64,000 bases of DNA, taken from an uncultured Maribacter sp. (GTDB taxonomy: Bacteria; Bacteroidota; Bacteroidia; Flavobacteriales; Flavobacteriaceae). The position numbers and the translations under genes were made by a program. The stretch spans positions 540,743 through 604,742 of the forward strand of contig NZ_CANMTX010000004.1 of assembly GCF_947500985.1 (NCBI RefSeq). Direction: 5' to 3'. Positions 8,495-16,849 of this stretch are shown here, piece after piece; position 1 is the first letter of the stretch, and each line of letters opens with the position of its first letter. The notes under the pieces were generated by a model. The model saw nothing but the letters and a program-made list of their open reading frames with translations. It ran no database searches and was not told the DNA's origin.

Positions 8495-9712
8495 TTAGTT
8501 AATTAGGTAATTAATCAGTGCAGATTGTATGTAATACATTTGTATGGATTCCACCTGATTCAACTCAAATTTGAGTTGAAGCTCCTGTATATCCAGTACA
8601 TCGTTAAAATCGATAGTGCCTGTTTCATAGTTTTTAATAAGAATTTGCTCAGCATCTTTAGCTTGCTTTAAATTTTTAGCTTGTGTATTGTATGCTATTC
8701 TGGATTGATTACGTTGCGATTGCGCTTTCGCGAAAGCGGATTCTAAAACATTCAATCGATTCTCTTTTTGAGCGTTGATTTCTAACTGTTTCAATTCGTT
8801 TTGCTTGCTTCTAGAATCGTACTGCTTATTGAAAATAGGAATAGAGACCGAAACCATCGGCATTAAAATATCTTTCCCATTATCACTAAAGTTCATATCA
8901 GGACGGTCGGAAACTGGCAAATAATCCAGTCCAAAACCAATCATAGGATTACTTTCGGCTTGATTCAACAGTTCTGATTGTGTTATGGATTCATAGAGTT
9001 TGTCATATTTAAGCAACTCTGGATTAAGCGATAAGTTATTTTCAGCGTAAAAGATGTCTTCACTGGGCAACCACAATGCTTCGAGAATGGTTACACTTGT
9101 ATTTCCATCTCGATTCAGCAACTTGTTGAATGCGGTTTGCTCTCCCAAATAGGTTTCCTCTAGCACCTCTTTTTGTTGCTGCAATTCGTTTTGTCTAATC
9201 TGCAATCGCAACACATCTACCGCTGAAGCTTTGCCAACTTCTACGGAAGTAAGTGCCAATTTTTCATAGGTCTTAAGTAGCTCTATATTCTCGTCGAGCA
9301 CTTTTTTCTTTGCCTTAGTTGTATATAAGCTGTAATACGACTGAGAGACGGAAAGTGCTAGTTTACGCTTGGCGATTACGATTTCTACATATTCGGCATT
9401 AGCTATTGAACTCGCGTAATTTTCTCTAGCTGTGATAGTACCAAACCAAGGCAACATTTGTTTTGCTGAAAAACGTGCTCGTTGAGCTCCCGTTCTAGTT
9501 TCTGGCTCACTTACAAAATAGCCAGCGCTAAATTCCGTATTCGGAATCCAATTAGCTTCGTTCACTTTTTCTTCAGCTATGTTATGGCGAAGATTGTATG
9601 CTTGTATCTCTGGACTATTACTTTCAGCTTCCTGTATAAAAGACTGTAATTCTTGAGCATTAACAAATGCAGTTAGAAAGAATAAGCAAATAACTAGATT
9701 TAACTGTTTCAT
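8495..9712 (-). CDS. TolC-family outer-membrane efflux channel (CusC-like)
   Basis: 405 residues with a signal peptide ending near AFVNAQ. The remainder is the duplicated helical hairpin pattern of outer-membrane efflux proteins: a long, Gln/Glu/Ala-rich helix around residues 130-185 with KASAVDVLRLQIRQNEL, and a second around 315-385 with TGTIDFNDVLDIQELQLKFEL. Its ATG overlaps the stop of the cusA-like gene by 4 bases (ATGA), so the two are translationally coupled. It would form the outer-membrane exit duct of the tripartite pump. A 16-bp perfect palindrome (CGCTTTCGCGAAAGCG) lies inside the gene at 8723-8738. Confidence 0.92.
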   Translation of the reverse strand: MKQLNLVICLFFLTAFVNAQELQSFIQEAESNSPEIQAYNLRHNIAEEKVNEANWIPNTEFSAGYFVSEPETRTGAQRARFSAKQMLPWFGTITARENYASSIANAEYVEIVIAKRKLALSVSQSYYSLYTTKAKKKVLDENIELLKTYEKLALTSVEVGKASAVDVLRLQIRQNELQQQKEVLEETYLGEQTAFNKLLNRDGNTSVTILEALWLPSEDIFYAENNLSLNPELLKYDKLYESITQSELLNQAESNPMIGFGLDYLPVSDRPDMNFSDNGKDILMPMVSVSIPIFNKQYDSRSKQNELKQLEINAQKENRLNVLESAFAKAQSQRNQSRIAYNTQAKNLKQAKDAEQILIKNYETGTIDFNDVLDIQELQLKFELNQVESIQMYYIQSALINYLIN

Positions 9713-12700
9713 TTGTATACTTTTTTAAGTTCATACTCTTTTTTCCAGCTATACAGAACAGGAACCAAAAAATAGGAAGTTATATCTATGATCATTCCTC
9801 CAAATATGGGAATGGCCATCGGTATCATAATATCACTTCCCTTTCCTGTAGATGTTAATACAGGCAGTAGTGCCAATATGGTAGTTACAGTAGTCATTAA
9901 ACAAGGTCTTATTCGCTTGCCTGCAGCTTCTAAAGTTGCTTGTCTAATCCCTTTTTTATCATTAGGGTTTTCTCTATCAAATGTTTGGGTTAGGTAGGTG
10001 GCCATAACAACACCGTCGTCAGTAGCTATACCGAACAGTGCAATAAAACCAACCCAGACGGCTACACTTAGGTTAATGGTTTTCATATTAAAAAGTGTTC
10101 GTAGATTTTCTCCGAATAAACTAAAATTGAAAAACCAATCTTGACCATATAACCAGATCATAATAAAGCCACCAGCAAATGCAACCGAGATTCCTGTAAA
10201 TACCATTAATGATGTGGCTACCGATTTAAACTGAAAATATAATATCAAGAAAATAATTAACAGCGCCATAGGCACTACGATTGAAAGTGTTTTCTCTGCC
10301 CTTATCTGATTCTCATAGGTTCCGGTAAAGCGATAACTGACACCCTGCGGAACTATTAAACTACCATTTTCGATTTTTTGTTCAATTCGAGCTTGTGCAC
10401 TTTCTACAACATTAACTTCAGCAAAACCATCTAATTTATCAAACAATACATAACCTATTAAAAAGGTGTCCTCACTTTTAATTACCTGTGGTCCTTGTTC
10501 ATATCTTATATCTACAAGATCACCAAGTGGCACTTGTGTACCGTTTTTAATGGGAACATAGATATTTTTCAAATCTTCTGGGTTTGACCTTAATTCTCTT
10601 GGGTAACGAACTCTTACTCCATATCGTTCCCTTCCTTCTACCGTTTGCGTAAGAGACATACCGCCAACCGCTACTTGTAGTACCTCTTGAACGTCCATTA
10701 TGGTTAATCCGTAACGGGCTAATTGCTTCCTCTTAATGTCAATTAGTAAATAGGGCTTACCAACGATGCGATCTGCAAAAACAGCTTGTTTCTTTACACC
10801 ATTCACCTCCTTTAAAATGGTTTCCAATTGCAATCCGAAATCTTCGATAGTTTTTAAATCGGGACCTTTTACCTTAATACCCATTGGAGCTCGCATACCG
10901 GTCTGTAACATTACAAGTCTAGTTTCAATAGGCTGTAATTTTGGGGCAGATGTTACACCTGGAAATTTGGTTACCTTAACTATCTCATTCCAAATATCAT
11001 CTGGACTGTTTATTTCTGGTCGCCAATTTCGGTAATATTCTCCGTCATCATCAGCAATTAAATCTCTGTTAGTAGCTGTAGTTTTTAGTTTTGAAGCTTC
11101 ATAAATTGCATCATCATTTATGTCATTGTTCGGGTTGATGATATACTTGTCATTATTAAGGACAAACAATCCGTCATCGTTAACCTTGTAACGTTGCCTT
11201 AATCCATTACTATTTCTCATATATTCAGACTTATACTGAATCATGTTTTCGTACATAGATAAAGGAGCTGGGTCAAGCGCAGATTCTGTTCTACCAGATT
11301 TGCCAACCACAGTCTCTATTTCTGGAATACTGGCAACAGCCATATCTAGTTGTTGCAAAACACGTTTATTTTCTTCAACACCAGCATGCGGTAAAGAAGT
11401 AGGCATCAAAAGAAAAGAGCCTTCATTAAGAGCAGGCATAAATTCTTTGCCAGTATTTCTCATAATGAGAACCCCCAGTATTAAAATCACTGTTGGTATC
11501 GTTAAGAAAAGAAGTCGATTCTCTAAAGCCCAGCGAAGAATTTGGTCATAATACTTTTTAAAAACGGTAAATACTCCCAATAGACCGAAACAAATAATAG
11601 AAACAAAAATCAAATTCATGATAATGCTACGATCAAACCCAAGTGGTCTCCAGTATTCTGCAAGTAAGATTACAATCGCTAACGTTGATAGTACGATGTT
11701 TGTCAAATTCTCTTGTTTCGATGATATAAAAGACCTGATCTTTAAAAAAGCCACAGCACCAAAAGCAATTAACAATAAGCCCAACCAATAGCCATAAAAA
11801 ATGGGGATACAACCTAGAATTATTAATAACCCATTAATAACGAATTTTGTTGCTGTTTTTAAACTTCGCTTTCTAAAAAGAAATGCGGCGATTGGTGGTA
11901 TCAAGAAAAGTGCAATTACCAAAGATGCCGTTAATGCCATTGTTTTGGTAAATGCTAGCGGACGAAAAAGTTTACCTTCTGCACCTATCATTGTAAATAC
12001 GGGTAAAAAACTAATAATCGTTGTTAGAACAGCTGTTAATATTGCCCCTGATACTTCTGCCGTTGCGTTATATATAATTTCATTGGTTGTATACTCTACA
12101 CCATTTGCTTGAAAGCGCAGTTTCTCATCTTCTAAATGCCGAATCATATTCTCAGCGAGTATTACCCCGACATCTACCATAGTACCTATAGCGATCGCAA
12201 TTCCAGATAAAGCAACGATATTTGCGTCTACATTAAACAATTTCATGGCAATGAAGACCATCAATACTGCAACCGGTAATAAACCCGAAATAAGTATAGA
12301 TGCACGTAGATTGAACACCATAACTATAATTACAAGAATAGTAATAAGAATTTCTAGCGTAAGTGCTTCGTTTAACGTATGTAAGGTTTCTTGAATAAGC
12401 TCTGTACGATCATAAAAGGGGACAATTGTTAACTGAGATGTTCTCCCATCTTTCAATACTTTTGAGGGTAAACCTGATGAAATTTCTACAATCTGTTCTT
12501 TTACATTGTTAATTACCTCTAATGGATTGGCACCATATCTAGCAACCACAACGCCACCTACAACTTCAGCTCCTTCTTTATCTAGAATACCTCTTCTCGT
12601 TTGGGGGCCTAAATGTACATTCGCAATATCCTTGATATGAATTGAGGTAAAGTTTTTTGAAGTAACCACAGCATCTTCTAGGTCAGAAATAGATTTCACA

Positions 12701-13461
12701 TAACCTAAGCCACGAACTAAATATTCCGCTTGATTCATTTCTAAAGTCTGTACACCAATATCTTGATTAGACCTTTTAACCGCCTTAACGACATCACTTA
12801 ATCCAATACCATATTGACGCATTTTTTCAGGCTCAACATCAATTTGGTATTCTTGCACATAACCACCAATTGATGCAACCTCAGAAACACCACCTGCAGA
12901 AGCCAAGCCATACTTAACATAATAATCTTGAATGCTTCGTAGTTCTTGTAAATCCCATCCACCGGTTACATTACCATCCTTATCTCGACCTTCTAAAGTG
13001 TACCAATAAATTTGTCCTAATCCTGTAGCATCAGGTCCTAATGTGGGGTTGACACCATCGGGAAGCAAACCATTTGGTAAAGAATTTATTTTCTCAAGAA
13101 TTCGGCTTCTAGTCCAGTAAAATTCAACATCCTCCTCAAAAATGATGTAAATACTAGAAAAGCCGAACATAGATGAACTACGAATAGTTTTAACTCCAGG
13201 TATTCCCAAAAGAGTGGTTGTTAAAGGGTACGTAATTTGGTCTTCTATATCTTGAGGAGACCTACCAACCCATTTGCTAAATACTATTTGTTGATTTTCT
13301 CCTATATCTGGTATTGCATCTACGGCAACAGGATTTGATGGTAGAATTCCGGTATTCCAATTAAATGGAGTGCTTATAATTCCCCAGCTTACAAACAGGG
13401 ATAACAATAGAGCTGCAACGAGCTTATTCTCGATAAGAAATTTGATAGCTTTATTAAGCAT
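9709..13461 (-). CDS. cusA: CusA/CzcA-family heavy-metal RND transporter
   Basis: 1250 residues; the inner-membrane proton-driven pump of a tripartite Cu/Ag efflux complex. Typical features: an N-terminal membrane helix; the DAIPDIGENQQIVF opening with the WVGRSPQDIEDQITYPL porter motif; TM4 with GIAIAIGTMVDVGVILAEN; and the C-terminal half with FGIATDDGVVMATYL and KRIRPCLMTTVTTILALLP. It is about 200 residues longer than E. coli CusA. The extra length lies in an additional membrane-helix block after FLFRKRSLK (about 530-640) and an acidic insert (VNDDGLFVLNNDKYIINPNN and following) in the second porter half; both are, as far as I recall, usual in Bacteroidota members. It overlaps the TolC-type gene at its 3' end. 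The upstream 119 bases contain nested inverted repeats (13467-13584). Family certain; Cu/Ag substrate from context. Confidence 0.95.
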   Translation of the reverse strand: MLNKAIKFLIENKLVAALLLSLFVSWGIISTPFNWNTGILPSNPVAVDAIPDIGENQQIVFSKWVGRSPQDIEDQITYPLTTTLLGIPGVKTIRSSSMFGFSSIYIIFEEDVEFYWTRSRILEKINSLPNGLLPDGVNPTLGPDATGLGQIYWYTLEGRDKDGNVTGGWDLQELRSIQDYYVKYGLASAGGVSEVASIGGYVQEYQIDVEPEKMRQYGIGLSDVVKAVKRSNQDIGVQTLEMNQAEYLVRGLGYVKSISDLEDAVVTSKNFTSIHIKDIANVHLGPQTRRGILDKEGAEVVGGVVVARYGANPLEVINNVKEQIVEISSGLPSKVLKDGRTSQLTIVPFYDRTELIQETLHTLNEALTLEILITILVIIVMVFNLRASILISGLLPVAVLMVFIAMKLFNVDANIVALSGIAIAIGTMVDVGVILAENMIRHLEDEKLRFQANGVEYTTNEIIYNATAEVSGAILTAVLTTIISFLPVFTMIGAEGKLFRPLAFTKTMALTASLVIALFLIPPIAAFLFRKRSLKTATKFVINGLLIILGCIPIFYGYWLGLLLIAFGAVAFLKIRSFISSKQENLTNIVLSTLAIVILLAEYWRPLGFDRSIIMNLIFVSIICFGLLGVFTVFKKYYDQILRWALENRLLFLTIPTVILILGVLIMRNTGKEFMPALNEGSFLLMPTSLPHAGVEENKRVLQQLDMAVASIPEIETVVGKSGRTESALDPAPLSMYENMIQYKSEYMRNSNGLRQRYKVNDDGLFVLNNDKYIINPNNDINDDAIYEASKLKTTATNRDLIADDDGEYYRNWRPEINSPDDIWNEIVKVTKFPGVTSAPKLQPIETRLVMLQTGMRAPMGIKVKGPDLKTIEDFGLQLETILKEVNGVKKQAVFADRIVGKPYLLIDIKRKQLARYGLTIMDVQEVLQVAVGGMSLTQTVEGRERYGVRVRYPRELRSNPEDLKNIYVPIKNGTQVPLGDLVDIRYEQGPQVIKSEDTFLIGYVLFDKLDGFAEVNVVESAQARIEQKIENGSLIVPQGVSYRFTGTYENQIRAEKTLSIVVPMALLIIFLILYFQFKSVATSLMVFTGISVAFAGGFIMIWLYGQDWFFNFSLFGENLRTLFNMKTINLSVAVWVGFIALFGIATDDGVVMATYLTQTFDRENPNDKKGIRQATLEAAGKRIRPCLMTTVTTILALLPVLTSTGKGSDIMIPMAIPIFGGMIIDITSYFLVPVLYSWKKEYELKKVYK

Positions 13462-13466
13462 ATACT

Positions 13467-13584
13467 TTGATTATTAAACATTTACGAATGATTTGAAATC
13501 CTGAAACACAGAAATACAAATACAACAAATTGAGCCCTAGTCGATAGTTATCGAAGGGCGAATCACGAATGTTTAATAAATCAA
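13467..13584. repeat. Nested inverted repeats upstream of cusA
   Basis: Outer pair: TTGATTATTAAACATT (13467-13482) against AATGTTTAATAAATCAA (13568-13584), complementary except for one extra base. Inner pair: GCCCT..CGATA, 2-base loop, TATCG..AGGGC (13534-13559). The outer left arm starts 5 bases before the cusA start codon, and the outer right arm runs into the stop codon of the HYC_CC_PP gene. No T-tract follows the inner hairpin in the direction of transcription. The arrangement could be a regulatory dyad or a small mobile-repeat remnant. Confidence 0.6.
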
Positions 13585-14000
13585 ATTAAGAAGGTCTGGT
13601 GCAAGACTTGCACATCCCGTATGACAAATGGTGGTGGATAATCTTTATAAGGAACCTCCTCTGATGCCGTTCCTTCAAAAAGATTGATGTAAGAGTAAAG
13701 GAATGATGCAACAAAAATCTGTTGCTCAAATGTGAGTGTGCTGAAATTATTTTTTAAATCTTCTTGTCCCTCGATGATGATTTGTTCATCTGAGCAACAG
13801 GATTTATTTTTCATTTCTGGATTTTCACAAGTTGATACAACTTGCTCTTTTTTCATTCCACAAGTTTCCACATTATGAAAGAAAGAATAATCGACCATAG
13901 TATCTCCACAGTAATGCAAATCAATGGTAAATGACATCGTAGAGAATAACACTACGAACGCCATCAAGATTGACATTATTTTTTGAGATACTTTTTTCAT
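13581..14000 (-). CDS. HYC_CC_PP family small secreted Cys-rich protein
   Basis: 139 residues from the ATG at 13998-14000; a longer reading from 14045 adds 15 residues before the signal peptide and is less likely. The signal peptide is MKKVSQKIMSILMAFVVLF. The mature part shows the three hallmarks that name the family: DLHYCGD, SCCSDE and YPPPF. Five cysteines and several His/Met residues make metal binding plausible. It is the first gene of the leftward copper block. A -7-like CAAATATA (complement TATATTTG) lies at 14006-14013, only 5 bases before the start, so the transcript may be nearly leaderless. Function of the family is not known to me; copper binding is inferred from position and cysteines. 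Confidence 0.85.
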   Translation of the reverse strand: MKKVSQKIMSILMAFVVLFSTMSFTIDLHYCGDTMVDYSFFHNVETCGMKKEQVVSTCENPEMKNKSCCSDEQIIIEGQEDLKNNFSTLTFEQQIFVASFLYSYINLFEGTASEEVPYKDYPPPFVIRDVQVLHQTFLI

Positions 14001-14221
14001 TAGCACAAATATATAAAAATTTAAAATTTTTATTGAGTTTAACAATAATTTAATTTGTAATGGTTTGAACCAAGTAAGCTGAAAATCGGGGACTTACAAT
14101 TTAAAATCTTTGGGAGTAGTACTCAAATAATTGCTATTGACTGTTTTTAATGTCAAATAATGATAATTTTTATTTTGATTAGCAAAACAAAGAAATGTTG
14201 TACCTATGTTGTACCCAAGCA
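14001..14221. other. Non-coding junction between copper block and tRNA-Met
   Basis: No convincing gene. It holds the promoter-like element of the HYC_CC_PP gene, two short dyads (GAGTA-G-TACTC at 14114-14124, and TTGAC..GTCAA near 14137-14155) and a direct repeat of ATGTTGTACC at 14195-14204 and 14206-14215 (11-bp period). Such arm-like repeats next to the 3' end of a tRNA gene are what one expects at the edge of an integrated element, but no integrase is in view. Confidence 0.5.
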
Positions 14222-14253
14222 TAAAAAAAGCCTCTCAATTTCTTGAAAGGCTT
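14222..14253 (-). terminator. Intrinsic terminator of tRNA-Met
   Basis: In the leftward direction the stem AAGCCT-TCAA..TTGA-AGGCTT (one mismatch, 4-base loop) is followed by seven T residues, 12 bases beyond the tRNA 3' end. Confidence 0.8.
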
Positions 14254-14264
14254 GATTTTATTAG

Positions 14265-14337
<73 letters not shown>

Positions 14338-14421
14338 ATATGGGTTTTTATCTCACTTGTCTTGCGACTTCAGGTCATTAAGCTGACGAGATAAAGATGC
14401 GCTACTATTTGTAACGGGCTG

Positions 14422-14453
14422 CAAATATACAACACATTTTCTCTATATTCAAA
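14422..14453 (-). promoter_or_regulatory. Bacteroidota-type promoter of tRNA-Met
   Basis: On the minus strand TTTG (14450-14453), 20 bases, then TATATTTG (14422-14429), close to the TTTG-N19-TANNTTTG consensus of the primary sigma factor in this phylum. A dyad TTTATCTC/GAGATAAA (14347-14354, 14388-14395) lies between it and the tRNA. Confidence 0.7.
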
Positions 14454-14531
14454 ACTTATTTAAATAATATTTTTTAGGAGCATTATCTTTTAAAAAACAT
14501 TAAATCCATAACTTCGGTTTTTTACAATTCT

Positions 14532-15896
14532 ATGGATACAATTAACGACTTTATAGCCAGCGCACTACCGTATACAGAGTGGCCAATGTTTCTTTTATTA
14601 ATAGGGGGTGGACTCTTTCTTGTCTTCTATTCAAAACTAATGCCTTACCGTTTTTTTGGTCATGCAATCGCAATTACAGCGGGTAAATATGATAATAAAG
14701 ACTCAAAAGGAGATGTGAGTTCTTTTCAGGCCTTATCGGCAGCTGTTGCGGCAACGGTTGGTTTAGGGAATATATCTGGAGTTGCCATCGCTATTCATGA
14801 CGGTGGTCCGGGTGTGGTTTTCTGGATTTGGATGACTGCATTGATTGGTATGTGTATTAAATTCTATTCGTGTAGTTTGGCAATTATGTATCGAGGAACA
14901 GATTCGGATGGTAATTTACAAGGAGGACCAATGTATTACATTACCAAAGGATTAGGTGAAAAAGCTCGACCGTTAGCTATATTTTTTGCTGTTTGTGGTC
15001 TATTTGGATTTTTAGGAGTTTTTACCGCAAATCAATTTACCGAAACATTTATGAGTGTAGTTAAGCCATCATCTACATTATTTGAAATGAGTGAAGTAAA
15101 TTGGAAATGGACGATAGGTATTGTTTTAGCTGTCATAACTTCTTTGGTAATTTTTGGAGGTTTAAAAAATATAGCTAAAGTAGCATCTGCTATCGTACCT
15201 TTTATGGTGGCTGTATATTTAATTGCGGTAATAGTAGTAATGGCACTGAATTCTGAACAAATACTACCAGCCTTAAAAATGATAATTACAGAAGCCTGGA
15301 ATTTTAAATCGCTGGCAACTGGTGGGTTTTGGGGTCTTGTTATTATCGGGGTACGTAGAGCGATGTTTTCTAATGAGGCAGGTTTAGGTAGTGCACCAAT
15401 GTATCATGGACAATCTAAAAATGACGAGCCTATTCGTGAGGGATTGGTTGCCATGTTAGGTCCGTTTATCGATACCATATTAGTATGTACGTTTACGGCA
15501 ATCGTTATCATATTAAGTGGAGCTTATTTAGAAGATTCTAGTGGAATCGTAATGACTTTGTCTGCATTTGAAAGAACATTGTTTGGTTGGGGAGATGTAT
15601 TGTTAATGGTGATCGTAACTGCTTTTGCATTATCTACCTTATTTACCTATTCTTATTACGGTGTAAAATCATTATCGTTCTTGACAAATGCCAAAATAGG
15701 TAAGTTTTACAACTGGTATTTTGTAATTATGATAGTCTTTGCGGCAGTAGCATCATTAGAGTTGGTGAAGAATTTAATTGATTTGTCTTATGCACTAATG
15801 GTGATACCCAATATGATTGCCGTACTTTTGTTGGCTCCAAAGGTAAATGTGGAATTGAAGAAATATATATTAAAGTATAAGGATGGCAGATCATAA
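14532..15896 (+). CDS. Sodium:alanine (AGCS family) symporter
   Basis: 454 residues with about ten membrane segments. Family marks are the N-terminal LSAAVAATVGLGNISGVAIA, GGPMYYITKGLG, and RAMFSNEAGLGSAPMYHG in the middle. AGCS proteins import alanine or glycine with Na+ or H+ across the inner membrane. It is the first gene after the tRNA on the right strand and overlaps the start of era by 14 bases, so the two are likely co-transcribed. The 194 bases between tRNA and this gene hold only the divergent tRNA promoter and no clear promoter for this gene. Which amino acid is carried cannot be told from sequence. Confidence 0.93.
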   Translation: MDTINDFIASALPYTEWPMFLLLIGGGLFLVFYSKLMPYRFFGHAIAITAGKYDNKDSKGDVSSFQALSAAVAATVGLGNISGVAIAIHDGGPGVVFWIWMTALIGMCIKFYSCSLAIMYRGTDSDGNLQGGPMYYITKGLGEKARPLAIFFAVCGLFGFLGVFTANQFTETFMSVVKPSSTLFEMSEVNWKWTIGIVLAVITSLVIFGGLKNIAKVASAIVPFMVAVYLIAVIVVMALNSEQILPALKMIITEAWNFKSLATGGFWGLVIIGVRRAMFSNEAGLGSAPMYHGQSKNDEPIREGLVAMLGPFIDTILVCTFTAIVIILSGAYLEDSSGIVMTLSAFERTLFGWGDVLLMVIVTAFALSTLFTYSYYGVKSLSFLTNAKIGKFYNWYFVIMIVFAAVASLELVKNLIDLSYALMVIPNMIAVLLLAPKVNVELKKYILKYKDGRS

Positions 15897-16767
15897 GGCA
15901 GGCTTCGTAAATATTATTGGTAATCCTAATGTTGGTAAATCAACGTTGATGAATGCTTTTGTGGGTGAAAAATTATCCATAATAACATCAAAGGCACAAA
16001 CAACGAGGCACCGTATTTTAGGTATTGTAAATGGCGATGATTTCCAAATGATTTTGTCAGATACTCCTGGAATTATTAAACCGGCATATCAGCTTCAGAG
16101 CAGTATGATGGATTTTGTGAAATCTGCCTTTGAAGATGCTGATGTACTTCTGTATATGGTAGAGATAGGAGAGAAGGCTTTAAAAGATGAAGCTTTCTTT
16201 GAGAAAATAAAGAATAGTAAGATTCCTGTTTTATTGCTTTTGAATAAAGTAGATACTGCTACTCAAGAATTACTGGAAGAGCAAGTGCAATATTGGCAAG
16301 AAATGTTACCAAGTGTAGAGCTGCATCCTATTTCTGCGTTATCTAATTTTAATGTAAAAGGTGTCTTTGAGCGAATTATAGAATTATTGCCAATGTCACC
16401 AGCATATTATCCAAAAGACCAATTAACCGATAAGCCAGAACGTTTCTTTGTAAATGAGACTATCCGCGAGAAAATCTTATTGAACTACAAAAAGGAAATT
16501 CCGTATGCAGTTGAGATAGAAACGGAAGAGTTCTTTGAAGATGAAGACATCATTCGTATGCGTTCGGTAATTATGGTTGAAAGAGATTCTCAAAAGGGGA
16601 TAATTATAGGGCATAAAGGTGCCGCATTAAAAAAGGTAGGTGTAGAATCGAGAAAAGACCTAGAAAAATTCTTCGGTAAGCAAGTGCATATAGAATTGTA
16701 TGTAAAAGTGAATAAAAATTGGCGTAGTAATTCACGTCAATTGAAGCGTTTTGGATATAATAAGTAG
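15883..16767 (+). CDS. era: GTPase Era
   Basis: 294 residues. G1 GNPNVGKST near the N-terminus, switch region SKAQTTRHRILG, G3 DTPGI, G4 NKVD, and the C-terminal KH domain with GIIIGHKGAALKKVG. Era binds the 3' end of 16S rRNA and assists 30S assembly. The start overlaps the symporter stop by 14 bases. The Era/Der tandem found here (der starts 82 bases later) is a common arrangement in this phylum. Length and motifs are complete; no oddities. Confidence 0.97.
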   Translation: MADHKAGFVNIIGNPNVGKSTLMNAFVGEKLSIITSKAQTTRHRILGIVNGDDFQMILSDTPGIIKPAYQLQSSMMDFVKSAFEDADVLLYMVEIGEKALKDEAFFEKIKNSKIPVLLLLNKVDTATQELLEEQVQYWQEMLPSVELHPISALSNFNVKGVFERIIELLPMSPAYYPKDQLTDKPERFFVNETIREKILLNYKKEIPYAVEIETEEFFEDEDIIRMRSVIMVERDSQKGIIIGHKGAALKKVGVESRKDLEKFFGKQVHIELYVKVNKNWRSNSRQLKRFGYNK

Positions 16768-16826
16768 TCAAAACGATAATTTTATATATAGCTAAGGTAA
16801 TCAGGCTACTATTGTTTGGATTATAC

Positions 16827-16834
16827 TACCTTTG
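16827..16834 (+). promoter_or_regulatory. Candidate -7 element for der
   Basis: TACCTTTG matches TANNTTTG and lies 15 bases before the der ATG. No TTG is found at the proper -33 distance, so this rests on the -7 box and its position alone. Confidence 0.45.
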
Positions 16835-16849
16835 CGGCAAATTTAAGCT

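Noticed and set aside
13534..13559. Intrinsic terminator after the HYC_CC_PP gene
   Set aside because: The hairpin is good but is followed by TCAATTTGTTG, not a T-tract, and cusA lies directly downstream on the same strand.
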